This document shows positions 54,587-64,000 of a stretch of DNA of 64,000 nucleotides, one piece after another. The notes below the pieces were generated by a model that saw only the letters and a program-made list of their open reading frames with translations, was not told the DNA's origin and did not search any database. The position numbers and the translations under genes were made by a program. This stretch comes from Zhengella sp020637775. GTDB taxonomy: Bacteria > Pseudomonadota > Alphaproteobacteria > Rhizobiales > Rhizobiaceae. How positions within the stretch are numbered: the first letter of the stretch is position 1; each line of letters starts with the position of its first letter. The stretch spans positions 682,001 through 746,000 of the forward strand of contig NZ_JAWKWO010000001.1 of assembly GCF_041397485.1 (NCBI RefSeq), read 5' to 3'.

Positions 54587-55687
54587 TCAGATTCTCCCCG
54601 TCTGTCCCCTGTGCCTGAGATAATGGTCGGCAATGGCACAGGCGACCATGGCCTCTCCGATGGGCACGGCGCGAATTCCGACGCAAGGATCGTGGCGGCC
54701 CTTGGTGCGCACTTCCACCTCGTTGCCATCGGCATCGACGGACTGGCGCGGCGTAAGAATGGAGGATGTCGGCTTGACGGCGAAGCGGGCGACGACCGGC
54801 TGGCCGGTGGAGATGCCGCCAAGCACGCCGCCGGCCTGGTTGGACAGGAAATGCGGCTTGCCGTCCGCGCCGATACGCATCTGGTCTGCATTGTCCTCGC
54901 CGGTCAGGCGGGCCGCCTCGAAGCCATTGCCGATTTCCACGCCCTTGACGGCGTTGATCGACATGAGATTGGCCGCGATGTCCTGATCCAGCTTGGCATA
55001 GATGGGTGCACCGAGGCCCGCGGGCACACCATCGGCCACGATCTCGATGATCGCGCCGACCGAGGAACCCGCCTTGCGGATGGAACCGAGATAATCGGCG
55101 AAAACGGGAATCGAGGTCTCGTCCGGGGTGAAGAACGGGTTGTCCTCGCGGCCGATCACGTCCCAGTCCCAGCGGCTGCGGTCGATGTCCTTCTCGCCCA
55201 TGGCGACGAGGGCGCCACGCACCCTGAGGCCCGGCACGACGAGACGCGCCAACGCACCGGCCGCCACGCGCGCGGCCGTCTCGCGGGCCGAGGAGCGGCC
55301 GCCGCCACGATAGTCACGGATACCGTATTTCACATCATAGGCATAGTCGGCATGGCCGGGGCGATAGCGCCGCGCGATCTCGGAATAGTCCTTGGAGCGC
55401 TGGTCGGTGTTCTCGATCATCATCGACACCGGCGTGCCGGTGGTGACCAGCGTCTCGCTGTCTTCCTCGGTCATGACCCCCGAAAGGATTTGCACCTGGT
55501 CGGGCTCCTGGCGCTGGGTGACGAAGCGTGATGTGCCGGGGCGGCGCTTGTCGAGCTCGACCTGGATCTGGGCGCGCGTGAAGCGGATGCCGGGCGGGCA
55601 GCCGTCGATGACGCAGCCCAGCGCCGGGCCGTGGCTTTCTCCCCAGGTGGTCACACGAAAAAGATGTCCGAACGTGTTATGCGACAT
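54587..55687 (-). CDS. aroC: Chorismate synthase
   Basis: This 366-residue FMN-dependent enzyme makes chorismate from EPSP, the last shared step of aromatic synthesis. The start MSHNTFGHLFRVTTWGESHGPALG contains the first signature, and RPGHADYAYDVKYGIRDYRGGGRSSARET the second. GGISTGQPVVARFAVKPTSSI follows further on. The ATG at 55687 gives the canonical N-terminus. It is followed by the HDAC gene on the same strand and is divergent from DUF1344. Confidence 0.97.
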   Translation of the reverse strand: MSHNTFGHLFRVTTWGESHGPALGCVIDGCPPGIRFTRAQIQVELDKRRPGTSRFVTQRQEPDQVQILSGVMTEEDSETLVTTGTPVSMMIENTDQRSKDYSEIARRYRPGHADYAYDVKYGIRDYRGGGRSSARETAARVAAGALARLVVPGLRVRGALVAMGEKDIDRSRWDWDVIGREDNPFFTPDETSIPVFADYLGSIRKAGSSVGAIIEIVADGVPAGLGAPIYAKLDQDIAANLMSINAVKGVEIGNGFEAARLTGEDNADQMRIGADGKPHFLSNQAGGVLGGISTGQPVVARFAVKPTSSILTPRQSVDADGNEVEVRTKGRHDPCVGIRAVPIGEAMVACAIADHYLRHRGQTGRI

Positions 55688-55816
55688 GTGCCTCGTTCCG
55701 TTCACGCCAAGCCTGTCCGCCTCTTAGAGCAAACGGCAGCAAGACAGAAGCCCCGGTTTGGCCATGGGCCTGCGCGCGAGCGGCCGGCGGATCAAAAAAA
55801 TGTTCTGGCGTAAAGC

Positions 55817-55847
55817 CCGGCCGGACACAATAATGCCGTCTGGCCGG
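55817..55847. other. Imperfect inverted repeat between aroC and the DUF1344 gene
   Basis: CCGGCCGGAC (55817-55826) and GTCTGGCCGG (55838-55847) are complementary at nine of ten positions with an 11-base loop. It lies between divergent genes. It could be part of a promoter or an mRNA leader. Confidence 0.3.
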
Positions 55848-55867
55848 ACCAAGGGATGCAGCAGGGT

Positions 55868-55883
55868 CTCGGTTCGAACCGAG
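55868..55883. promoter_or_regulatory. 16-bp perfect palindrome upstream of the DUF1344 gene
   Basis: CTCGGTTCGAACCGAG is fully self-complementary and ends 22 bases before the ATG at 55906. It could be an operator or a hairpin in the mRNA leader. A tRNA T-arm was considered because of the TTCGAA core, but no tRNA surrounds it. Confidence 0.4.
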
Positions 55884-55905
55884 GTCCGACAATCAAGGAA
55901 AAGAC

Positions 55906-56166
55906 ATGATGCCTACCCTTTCGCGTATCGCCGCACCCCTGCTTGCCCTCGCCCTGCTCGCCACGCCCGCAATGGCGGAAGTCACCGGCGGCACGATCGT
56001 CTCGGTCGATCCGGACGCAATGACGCTGACGCTCGATGACGGTGCGTCCTACAAGCTGAATTCGGAAATCAATGTCTCGGCCCTGAAGGAGGGCATGGAG
56101 GTCTATCTATCCTACAATGAGGTGAACGGCGAAAACATCGTCACCGACATGGATATCGAAGAGTGA
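55906..56166 (+). CDS. DUF1344 domain secreted protein, 86 residues
   Basis: The protein has a signal peptide (cleavage after AMA, before EVTGG) followed by a small beta-barrel-like DUF1344 domain: GGTIVSVDPDAMTLTLDDGASYKLNSEINVSALKEGMEVYLSYNE. DUF1344 proteins are frequent in Hyphomicrobiales and of unknown role; the fold suggests a small periplasmic binding or stress module. AAGGAAAAG precedes the ATG pair at 55906. It is convergent with the histidine phosphatase gene, 64 bases apart. Confidence 0.9.
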   Translation: MMPTLSRIAAPLLALALLATPAMAEVTGGTIVSVDPDAMTLTLDDGASYKLNSEINVSALKEGMEVYLSYNEVNGENIVTDMDIEE

Positions 56167-56230
56167 CATTTTCATGCGCCCGCCGGGCTGGCTGGCGGGC
56201 GCCAGGCCGGCAATTGGCGGTGCCGCGCGC

Positions 56231-56821
56231 TCAGATCCAGTCGATCCGGCTGCCTTCGAGCCTCAACAGGCGACCCTGCGGGACTTCCATTTCAGCGGCC
56301 TCGTCGCCGGAGAGGCCGTTGACGAGATGGAACAGGGCACGGATGGTGCCGCCATGGGCAACGCATACCGTCGGGACATCCAGCGTTTCGAGCCACCGCG
56401 CAACCCGCCCGGCCAGGATTTCATAACTCTCGGCCCCCTCTCCCGGTGGCACGAAGCTCCATTTGCGGCCGGCCCGCTCCCGTGACGTGCCGGGATTGAG
56501 CGCGTCAAGCTCCTCGAAGGTGTGGCGTTCCCAATCGCCGAAGGACAGTTCCTTGAGCAAGGGGTCGGTGTCGTAACCCTCGCGTTCGAGACCCAGGCCG
56601 GCGCGCATGCGCTCCATGGTTTCGCGTGCGCGGCGCATCGGGCTGGAAACGAAACGGAACGAGGCGTGATCGGCGCCGATGAGACCGGCGAGAAGGCGGC
56701 CGTTGTGATCGGCCTGCATGCGTCCGGTCTCGTTGAGCACGGTGTCGGTCTGGCCCTGAAGCCGTCTCTCGGCATTCCAGTCGGTCTGTCCGTGCCGGGC
56801 GATATAGGTCAGCGGATACAT
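56231..56821 (-). CDS. Histidine phosphatase family protein (phosphoglycerate-mutase-like)
   Basis: This 196-residue enzyme has the catalytic motif ARHGQTDWN at residues 8-16, an Arg in SPMRRARET, a Glu in ELSFGDWE and the second His in VCVAHGGTIRALFH. These are the four pockets of the branch-1 histidine phosphatases. Members include cofactor-dependent phosphoglycerate mutases and broad phosphatases; the substrate cannot be told. It lies downstream of fabI on the same strand, 59 bases away. Confidence 0.9.
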   Translation of the reverse strand: MYPLTYIARHGQTDWNAERRLQGQTDTVLNETGRMQADHNGRLLAGLIGADHASFRFVSSPMRRARETMERMRAGLGLEREGYDTDPLLKELSFGDWERHTFEELDALNPGTSRERAGRKWSFVPPGEGAESYEILAGRVARWLETLDVPTVCVAHGGTIRALFHLVNGLSGDEAAEMEVPQGRLLRLEGSRIDWI

Positions 56822-56880
56822 GATAGCTTTCTTATATACGCAGGCGTGACAGCCCGATGACGGCGCGGCGCGGCGCGCGA

Positions 56881-57693
56881 TCAGACGGTGGAGATGTCGG
56901 GTGCGTCCACGGCCTTCATGCCGACCACGTGGTAGCCGGAATCGACATGCAGCACTTCGCCGGTGGTGCCGCGTCCGAGATCGGAGAGAAGGAAGAGCGC
57001 CGAATCGCCCACTTCGTCAATGGTCGTGGTGCGCTTCAGGGGCGAGTTGTACTCGTTCCACTTGAGAATATAGCGGAAGTCACCGATGCCGGAGGCGGCG
57101 AGCGTCTTGATCGGGCCGGCGGAAATGGCGTTGCAGCGGATGCCGCGCCCGCCGAGATCGACGGCAAGATAGCGCACGGAGGCTTCCAGCGCGGCCTTGG
57201 CAACGCCCATGACGTTGTAATGCGGCATGACCTTTTCGGCACCGTAATAGGTGAGCGTCAGCATGGAGCCGCCGTCGTTCATGATGCCTTCGGCGGCCTT
57301 GGCGACAGCGGTGAACGAATAGACCGAAATGTCCATCGTCATCAGGAAGTTGTCGCGCGACGTCTCGATATAGCGGCCGTCAAGTTCATCCTTGTTGGAG
57401 AAGCCGATGGCGTGGACCAGGAAATCGATCTTGCCCCATTTCGCCTCGATGGCCTGAAAAGTGGCGGCAATGCTGTCCGGATCGGCAACATCGCAATGGC
57501 CCACCGTCCAGGCGCCCAGTTCGTTGCCCAGCGGCTCGACGCGCTTCTTCATCGCATCGCCCTGGTAGGTCAGGGCGATTTCCGCACCCGCGTCACTCAG
57601 GGAGCGGGCAATGCCCCATGCCATCGAACGGTTGTTGGCAAGGCCCATGATGAGGCCGCGCTTGCCAGCCATCAATCCATTGGTCGCAGTCAT
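56881..57693 (-). CDS. fabI: Enoyl-[acyl-carrier-protein] reductase FabI (NADH)
   Basis: This 270-residue SDR reduces trans-2-enoyl-ACP in the last step of fatty-acid elongation. GLMAGKRGLIMGLANNRSMAWGIA carries the NADH site. The catalytic Y-x6-K pair is Tyr159 and Lys166 in MPHYNVMGVAKAALEASVRYLA. NAISAGPIKTLAASGI and HVDSGYHVVGM are family segments. It is the target of triclosan and isoniazid-like inhibitors in other species. The ATG at 57693 has the AGGAGACC ribosome site upstream. Gene order fabI / phosphatase / DUF1344 / aroC is conserved in rhizobia. Confidence 0.97.
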   Translation of the reverse strand: MTATNGLMAGKRGLIMGLANNRSMAWGIARSLSDAGAEIALTYQGDAMKKRVEPLGNELGAWTVGHCDVADPDSIAATFQAIEAKWGKIDFLVHAIGFSNKDELDGRYIETSRDNFLMTMDISVYSFTAVAKAAEGIMNDGGSMLTLTYYGAEKVMPHYNVMGVAKAALEASVRYLAVDLGGRGIRCNAISAGPIKTLAASGIGDFRYILKWNEYNSPLKRTTTIDEVGDSALFLLSDLGRGTTGEVLHVDSGYHVVGMKAVDAPDISTV

Positions 57694-57792
57694 GCTGTCT
57701 GGTCTCCTGCAAAGGCTCAGCAAACGAGTGCCTGCTTATCGCACAGGCACCCGGAGGCTTCAAGCCAAAGTTCCGCCTTTCCAAAGCGTGTT

Positions 57793-58740
57793 TCACGCCT
57801 TTTCACGGCTCAGGAAGGCTTCCAGCTCCTCGTCGCCGCCTTCGGGCAGCATGATCCGGACATGGGCGAAAAGATCGCCATGCCCACCGCCCTTGACCGG
57901 CAGGCCGCGCCCTTTCAGCCGCAGAACCTTGTCGGAACTGGACCAGGCTGGCACCGTGACGGCGATGCGCCCCGACAATGTCTGCAACGGCACCTTGGCG
58001 CCCTTGACCGCGTCGCGCAGGCTGACCGGCAGATCGGCATGAAGGTCGGCGCCCTCGACCCTGAAGAGCGGGTGCGGCTTGAACTTCACTGTCACCAGCG
58101 CGTCGCCCGGCTGGCCGAACGGGTTTTCAGCCCCCTGCCCCTTGAGGCGGATCGCCTGGCCGTTCTCCACGCCCTCGGGCAGCTTGATGGCCAGCTTGCG
58201 GCCGTCGGGGAAGACGGCCGTCACCTTTGCGGCGCTCGCCACATCCTCCAGCGAGACGGCCAGCGTGGCCTTCATGTCCTCGCCCTTCTGCGCGCCGGGC
58301 CCGCGCGGGCGGGTGCGCCCGCCGGACGAAAAGGCATGGCCGAACAGGTCGGAAAAGATGTCGCCGGCATCGAAGCCGCCCGGTCCACCCGGTCCACCCG
58401 GTCCTGCAGAGCGGAACTCGAAACGGGAGCCATGGGGCCCCCGCGCGCCAGCGGCACCGGCGAAGGGCCCGCCCGGACCGAACGGATCGCCGCCTTCGAA
58501 CCCGGCGAAACGCGGCTTGCCTTCCGCGTCGATCTCGCCGCGGTCGAACTGCTTGCGCTTCTCCTCGTCGCCGAGGATGTCATAGGCGGTCGAGGCCTCG
58601 GCGAAACGCTCCTTGGCCTTCGGATCGTCCGGATTCTGGTCCGGATGATATTTCTTTGCCAGCTTGCGGTAAGCCGACTTGATTTCCTTGGCGGACGCAG
58701 CCCTCGCCACGCCCAGCACATCATAGGGATCGCGCGTCAT
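57793..58740 (-). CDS. DnaJ-class co-chaperone of the CbpA type
   Basis: This 315-residue protein has an N-terminal J domain with the HPD at residues 32-34 in AKKYHPDQNPDDPKAKERF. A Gly-, Phe- and Pro-rich linker (about 75-145) follows, then the two C-terminal beta-sandwich domains (KVTAVFPDGRKLAIKLPEGVENGQAIRLKGQG and PHPLFRVEGADLHADLPVSLRDAVKG). The zinc-finger domain of true DnaJ is absent, so it is the CbpA (type II) form. It would stimulate DnaK. ATG 58740 has GGAAGA upstream; an ATG 12 bases earlier is possible. fabI follows with a 99-base gap. Confidence 0.93.
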   Translation of the reverse strand: MTRDPYDVLGVARAASAKEIKSAYRKLAKKYHPDQNPDDPKAKERFAEASTAYDILGDEEKRKQFDRGEIDAEGKPRFAGFEGGDPFGPGGPFAGAAGARGPHGSRFEFRSAGPGGPGGPGGFDAGDIFSDLFGHAFSSGGRTRPRGPGAQKGEDMKATLAVSLEDVASAAKVTAVFPDGRKLAIKLPEGVENGQAIRLKGQGAENPFGQPGDALVTVKFKPHPLFRVEGADLHADLPVSLRDAVKGAKVPLQTLSGRIAVTVPAWSSSDKVLRLKGRGLPVKGGGHGDLFAHVRIMLPEGGDEELEAFLSREKA

Positions 58741-58827
58741 GGGGTCTTCCATCACGGGTTTGTGAACAGTTGCTGCCAATATGGGGACGGCGGGCGAAAA
58801 CTGCCAGTCCCTTGCGGCATCATGCCC

Positions 58828-59235
58828 TCAACTGCGCTCGAAGGTGCGCATGAACCAGGCCCCGTCGTCGCCCAGGCAAGCCTCGCCGCGAATGGCCGAC
58901 ACACCATCGAAGCGTTGCATGGTGCCCGCGAAGCGGCGGCAGACCACGCCGCGGTGCTTGACCTCCGTGACAGCGGTGATCAGCCCGGTGGCGCCGGTGT
59001 CGAGATTGGCAAAGGGTATCGGCTTGCCGGACAATCCCTCGATATCCGTGGAGGTGACGGCATTGCGCACGGTCATCTCGTCGGTATTGACGACATCGGC
59101 GGGACCGACAGAAGAGGTGACGAGCGAACGGTCGACCTCGGCCTCGGCAACGACATTCCTGGAGGCGCATCCGGCGGTGAGCATTGCCAGCAGCAGAACG
59201 GACGCAAGAGACTGGCCAAGGCGGGCGAACCGCAC
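58828..59235 (-). CDS. RT0821/Lpp0805-family surface lipoprotein
   Basis: This 135-residue protein has a lipoprotein signal (VRFARLGQSLASVLLLAMLTAGCASR) with the lipobox Cys at about 23. The mature domain ends with EVKHRGVVCRRFAGTMQRF...GEACLGDDGAWFMRTF, with two Cys that match the surface antigen-like family RT0821/Lpp0805 of alphaproteobacteria. I prefer the GTG at 59235, with AAGGGA just before it; a frame open to 59295 would add 20 residues. It is divergent from pdxH. Confidence 0.8.
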   Translation of the reverse strand: MRFARLGQSLASVLLLAMLTAGCASRNVVAEAEVDRSLVTSSVGPADVVNTDEMTVRNAVTSTDIEGLSGKPIPFANLDTGATGLITAVTEVKHRGVVCRRFAGTMQRFDGVSAIRGEACLGDDGAWFMRTFERS

Positions 59236-59310
59236 TATCCCTTCATTCTGACACGACCGCACACGGACCAAGACGCATCCCTCCTTCGGGATCAACCAGG
59301 ATTTTCAGGA

Positions 59311-59934
59311 ATGACTATTGGCGAGACAGGGTTAACAAGCAGTGACTTCACGCTGGCCGGCGAACCGCTGAAGCTGTTTGGCGAATGGCTGGACGATGCC
59401 ACCAAAGCGGAAATCAACGACCCGAACGCCATGGCGCTGGCAACGGTGGACGAGGACGGCCTGCCCGATGTGCGGATGGTCCTTCTGAAAGGGTTCGACG
59501 AGAAGGGCTTCGTGTTCTACACCAATTTCGAGAGCGCCAAGGGGCGCGAAATCCTGGCGACCCGCAAGGCCGCGCTCTGCTTCCACTGGAAGAGCCTGCG
59601 CCGGCAGGTGCGTGTGCGCGGCGCGGTGGACGTCGTCACGGATGCGGAAGCGGACGAGTATTACGCCTCGCGCCCGCGCGGCAGCCGCATCGGCGCCTGG
59701 GCGTCGAAACAGTCGCGCCCGCTGGAAAGCCGTTTCGCGCTGGAAAAGGCCGTCGCGGAATACACGGCGCGCCATGCCGTGGGAGACATTCCCCGCCCGC
59801 CGCACTGGTCCGGTTTCCGGATCCGGCCCCGGCAGATCGAATTCTGGCATGATCGCCCGTTCCGGCTGCATGACCGCGTGGTGTTCACGCCAGATGGCGG
59901 GGGCGGATGGGACAAGGCCCGCCTCTATCCGTAG
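59311..59934 (+). CDS. pdxH: Pyridoxamine 5'-phosphate oxidase
   Basis: This 207-residue FMN enzyme makes pyridoxal 5'-phosphate from pyridoxine or pyridoxamine phosphate. It has DPNAMALATVDEDGLPDVRMVLLKGFDEKGFVFYTNFESAKGREI, the FMN-binding core. QVRVRGAVDVVTDAEADEYYASRPRGSRIGAWASKQS and the closing segment WHDRPFRLHDR...W are typical of PdxH. The ATG at 59311 gives the normal N-terminus. The 76-base gap to the divergent lipoprotein gene holds both promoters. Confidence 0.96.
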   Translation: MTIGETGLTSSDFTLAGEPLKLFGEWLDDATKAEINDPNAMALATVDEDGLPDVRMVLLKGFDEKGFVFYTNFESAKGREILATRKAALCFHWKSLRRQVRVRGAVDVVTDAEADEYYASRPRGSRIGAWASKQSRPLESRFALEKAVAEYTARHAVGDIPRPPHWSGFRIRPRQIEFWHDRPFRLHDRVVFTPDGGGGWDKARLYP

Positions 59935-60223
59935 GCGCGGCATTGGCGAGTCATTCACCGCGTTTGCAAGATTATACCGGGCATGCCTTGCATTCGCCGC
60001 GATCCGGTGCCATTTGAGCATCGTCTCCTGCCGCGCGTAGATGGCCCTTGCGGCCAGCGGCAAGGATTGATCTCGCAATTATCCTCCAAGATCGTTGCCA
60101 GCACGCCGCGCCGACAGGCGCCATGATCAGGGCTGCCGATCTACGCTGGTTTCTCCCGAAACACGCCAGTAGTGCCGCGTTTGCCATACCTCAGGGACAG
60201 GGCGCGGCCGGAAAAGACATAAC
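59935..60223. other. Non-coding gap between pdxH and the DEAD-box helicase gene
   Basis: This 289-base gap shows no gene I can support. It must hold the promoter of the rightward helicase gene, which starts with TTG. Cold-shock type leaders are common before such helicases, but no clear hairpin series was seen by eye. Confidence 0.45.
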
Positions 60224-61696
<1,473 letters not shown>

Positions 61697-61722
61697 AGCG
61701 CAGACGTCTGACACTGACGAGG

Positions 61723-61752
61723 GCCGGCAGTTCCCTGCCGGTCTCTTTCAGC
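61723..61752 (+). terminator. Terminator of the helicase gene
   Basis: A CCGGCAG / CTGCCGG stem (61724-61730 with 61735-61741, 4-base loop) is followed by TCTCTTTC. It starts 27 bases past the helicase stop and overlaps the convergent crotonase stop at 61748. Confidence 0.6.
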
Positions 61753-62500
61753 CCTTCTTGCGGTTCATGAAGGCCATGAAGGCGGCTTTCGCCTCATCGG
61801 ATTTCAGGCGCGCGCGGAAGAGCTTTCCCTCCTCGCGGATGCGCTCGACGAGAGCGGTGCGGTCGCCCAGCATCAGGTCGCGGGCGATCCCGAGGGCCTC
61901 GGGCGGTTTTGCGGCGATGTCGGCGGCGGCCTCCATGGCGCGTGTTTCCAGTTCATCCTCCCCCACCACGGCCCAGATCATGCCGGCGTCCTTCGCCTCC
62001 TGCGCGGTGAAGCCGCGGCTCATGCCCAGCATGGCGAAGGCGCGCTGGCGGCCCATGATCTCGGGGCCCAGCAGGCTGGACCCTGCTTCCGGCACCAGGC
62101 CGAGGCTGACGAAGGGCGTGTGAAAAACCGTGCGCGGCGTGGCGAAGGTCAGGTCGCAATGGAAATGGATGGTGGTGCCGATGCCGACCGCGATGCCGTC
62201 TGCCGCCGACACGACCGGCTTTCTGGCCGTCGCCAGCGCCATGAGGAAGTCGTAGACCTCCATGCCGCCCTCCCCACCCATGGAAATGGCCAGGAAATCG
62301 GCCAGGTCGTTGCCCGACGTGAAAGCGCCGGGAACGCCCAGGATGACGCGGCAACGGATGTCCGGATCGTCGTCGGATTCGGTGAGCGCGGCGGCCATGG
62401 CCGCATACATGGCGCGCGTCAGTGCGTTCTTCTTGTCCGGGCGGTTCATCCGGATGGTCATGACCGGGCCTTCGCGCCCGATGATCACGTGTTCGCTCAT
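61748..62500 (-). CDS. Enoyl-CoA hydratase/isomerase (crotonase) family protein
   Basis: This 250-residue crotonase has the oxyanion-hole segments GVPGAFTSGNDLADFLA and VVSAADGIAVGIGTTIHFHCDL, then TPFVSLGLVPEAGSSLLGPEIMG with the usual Glu in the third loop. The fold is clear; the substrate is not, and it may be a hydratase of an odd acyl-CoA. It lies just downstream of an acyl-CoA dehydrogenase gene (90 bases), in the order used for beta-oxidation or for DMSP-type methylthio-acid breakdown. It has no signal peptide. Confidence 0.88.
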   Translation of the reverse strand: MSEHVIIGREGPVMTIRMNRPDKKNALTRAMYAAMAAALTESDDDPDIRCRVILGVPGAFTSGNDLADFLAISMGGEGGMEVYDFLMALATARKPVVSAADGIAVGIGTTIHFHCDLTFATPRTVFHTPFVSLGLVPEAGSSLLGPEIMGRQRAFAMLGMSRGFTAQEAKDAGMIWAVVGEDELETRAMEAAADIAAKPPEALGIARDLMLGDRTALVERIREEGKLFRARLKSDEAKAAFMAFMNRKKG

Positions 62501-62590
62501 GGCTGATCCTCCCTGGCCGTGGCGGTGATGTTTGCGTCACGCCATGGCCAAGGGCAAGATCTTTTTTCCGTTTACGTAAGCGGCATCCGC

Positions 62591-64000
62591 TCAGGATGCC
62601 ATCAGGATCGCGGAGGCCGCTTCCAGGCTTGCCGTGCCCGCCATGACGCGGTCCTTCAGCGCCGCCGTCTCGCCGACCAGGTTCTCGGCGAAGAAACGGG
62701 CCAGCGCCGCGCGGCCTTCCCCGTTTCCGCTGGCTGCCGCGCGCGCGAGATAGCAGCCACCGGCGGCCAGTCCGAACAGGCGCAGATAGGGCGTGGCACC
62801 GGCCAGCGCCTCTTCCATGCGTCCGCCCGACAGCGCGTCCTGAAGGAAGCGCGTCGCCGCTTCCAGATCGTCCAGCGCGGCATCGAGACGCGCACCGGTC
62901 TCGCCCAGCGCGGGCTCGTTGGAGGTGCGCGCCGTTTCGGCATCGCCACGCAGTTCGGCAATGTAGTCATGGACATGCGCGCCGCCGCCCAGCGGCAGCT
63001 TGCGGGTGACCAGGTCGATCGCCTGGATGCCGTTGGTGCCCTCGTAGATGGGCGCGATGCGGGCGTCGCGCAGATAGGCGGCAGCGCCTGTTTCCTCGAT
63101 GAACCCCATGCCGCCATGCACCTGGATGCCCATGGAGGCGACATCCACGCCGATATCGGTGGAGAACGCCTTGGCCACCGGCGTCAGCAGGCCGGCGCGG
63201 TCGCGCCAGCGGGCGGCATCGTCCTCGCCTGTCCGTCCCATGTCGATGGCATGGGCGCAATTGTAGCAGATGGCGCGGGCGGCCTGGGTGAGCGCCTTCA
63301 TGGTCAGCAGGGTGCGGCGGATGTCGGCATGGTGGACGATGGGCGCCATGCCCTCGCCGTCATGGCCCGGCGCCTTGCCCTGCCTGCGGTCCAGGGCATA
63401 GGCCAGCGCATGCTGGTAGGCCGCCTCGGCCACCGAAACGCCCTGAATGCCGACATTCAGCCTGGCATTGTTCATCATGGTGAACATGCAGGCCAGGCCG
63501 CGGTTTTCCTCGCCGATCAGGTAGCCGATGGCGCCGGGCGTCTCGCCATGCCTGCCGTCGCCATAGATCATGGTGCAGGTGGGCGATCCGTGGATGCCAA
63601 GCTTGTGCTCGATGGAATGGCAAATGGCATCATTGCGCGCGCCCAGGCTGCCGTCATCGTTGACGAGGAATTTCGGCACGAGGAAGAGCGAAATGCCGCG
63701 CGTGCCGGCGGGAGCATCGGGCAGGCGCGCCAAGACGAGGTGGACGATGTTGTCCGTTGCGTCGTGCTCGCCCCAGGTGATGAAGATCTTCTGGCCGAAA
63801 ATGCGATAGGTGCCATCGCCCACAGGCTCGGCGCGGGCGCGCAGCGCGTTGAGATCCGAGCCGGCCTGCGGCTCGGTCAGGTTCATCGTGCCGGTCCATT
63901 CGCCGGACACGAGCTTTTCGAGGAATTTCGCCTTGAGGCTGTCGGAGCCATGCGCTTCCAGCGCCTCGATGGCGCCCATGGTCAGCATGGGTCCGAGCGC
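62591..64000 (-). CDS. Acyl-CoA dehydrogenase (DmdC-like long form), 5' end cut by the window
   Basis: The frame is open to the right edge, so the N-terminal 100-130 residues lie outside. The visible 470 residues hold the flavin core: TGTMNLTEPQAGSDLNALR, GQKIFITWGEHD, GNIQAIDLVTRKLP-like GTNGIQAIDL near the end of the core and YLRDARIAPIYEGTNGIQ, with the extra C-terminal domain (about 360-465) that marks the roughly 600-residue DmdC/AcdA branch. Members oxidise medium-chain or methylthio-acyl-CoAs. It precedes a crotonase gene, so the two probably work in sequence. Start codon not visible. Confidence 0.9.
   Translation of the reverse strand, partial: ALGPMLTMGAIEALEAHGSDSLKAKFLEKLVSGEWTGTMNLTEPQAGSDLNALRARAEPVGDGTYRIFGQKIFITWGEHDATDNIVHLVLARLPDAPAGTRGISLFLVPKFLVNDDGSLGARNDAICHSIEHKLGIHGSPTCTMIYGDGRHGETPGAIGYLIGEENRGLACMFTMMNNARLNVGIQGVSVAEAAYQHALAYALDRRQGKAPGHDGEGMAPIVHHADIRRTLLTMKALTQAARAICYNCAHAIDMGRTGEDDAARWRDRAGLLTPVAKAFSTDIGVDVASMGIQVHGGMGFIEETGAAAYLRDARIAPIYEGTNGIQAIDLVTRKLPLGGGAHVHDYIAELRGDAETARTSNEPALGETGARLDAALDDLEAATRFLQDALSGGRMEEALAGATPYLRLFGLAAGGCYLARAAASGNGEGRAALARFFAENLVGETAALKDRVMAGTASLEAASAILMAS

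Noticed and set aside
55860..55890. TTCGAA core with a stem that resembles a tRNA T-arm
   Set aside because: No acceptor, D or anticodon arms surround it and the stem-loop is a plain perfect palindrome.
56857..59309. Long open frame on the + strand opposite fabI and the dnaJ-like gene
   Set aside because: Only its last part, pdxH, is real. The rest mirrors confident genes on the other strand.

Overview
The window is chromosomal DNA from an alphaproteobacterium of the order Hyphomicrobiales (Rhizobiales). The evidence is high G+C content, a CcrM-type GANTC methyltransferase, an AcoR-type sigma-54 activator, an IalB-family protein, DUF1344 and DUF1499 proteins, and several gene strings I know from rhizobial and Brucella-like chromosomes: smc / DsbA lipoprotein / DUF721 / mutY / HAD / ccrM; thrC / M16 peptidase / acetyltransferase / EAL protein; the aa3 oxidase operon followed by ispH-thrB-rnhA; and aroC / DUF1344 / phosphatase / fabI / dnaJ-like / pdxH. 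The genus cannot be fixed by reading alone. I found no tRNA, rRNA, CRISPR array, transposase or integrase. About 60 protein genes cover nearly all of the window, and both ends cut through genes.

Layout. 1-3.2 kb: three surface-polysaccharide genes that match the WbpM/WbpV/WbpL (WreV/WreQ/WreU) scheme for making and loading N-acetylquinovosamine. 3.2-13 kb: bioY, a metallo-hydrolase, a DUF1499 membrane protein, a CoA ligase of the methylthiopropionyl-CoA ligase type, two unknown proteins, ppdK and a UbiH-family hydroxylase. 13.1-14.4 kb: a low-G+C patch with one sulfotransferase-like gene, probably acquired. 14.4-23.4 kb: chromosome maintenance (smc, dciA-like, mutY, ccrM) with a DsbA-like lipoprotein and two HAD hydrolases. 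23.4-31 kb: thrC, an M16 peptidase, an acetyltransferase, a cyclic-di-GMP signalling protein and yqgE.

31-42 kb: redox and respiration. A DsbD-N-like protein and a peroxiredoxin lie beside a triple tandem 55-bp repeat. Leftward genes follow, read from high to low coordinates: coxB, coxA, ctaB, coxF, ctaG, coxC, a terminator, DUF983, SURF1, ispH, thrB, rnhA and a small membrane protein. A good FNR/FixK-type box lies upstream of coxB. 42.4-44.5 kb: ialB-like and tldD.

44.5-48.4 kb is the most unusual section. A sigma-54 activator is followed by a near-consensus -24/-12 promoter with clustered dyads upstream, and then by a flavin monooxygenase carrying an N-terminal NTF2-like domain. It looks like a self-contained inducible oxidation unit of unknown substrate. 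48.6-55.7 kb: DUF302, a sirtuin, two RNA methyltransferase genes, a pirin, xseB, an HDAC-family amidohydrolase and aroC. 55.9-64 kb: DUF1344, a histidine phosphatase, fabI, a CbpA-like co-chaperone, a small lipoprotein, pdxH, a DEAD-box helicase, a crotonase and a truncated acyl-CoA dehydrogenase.
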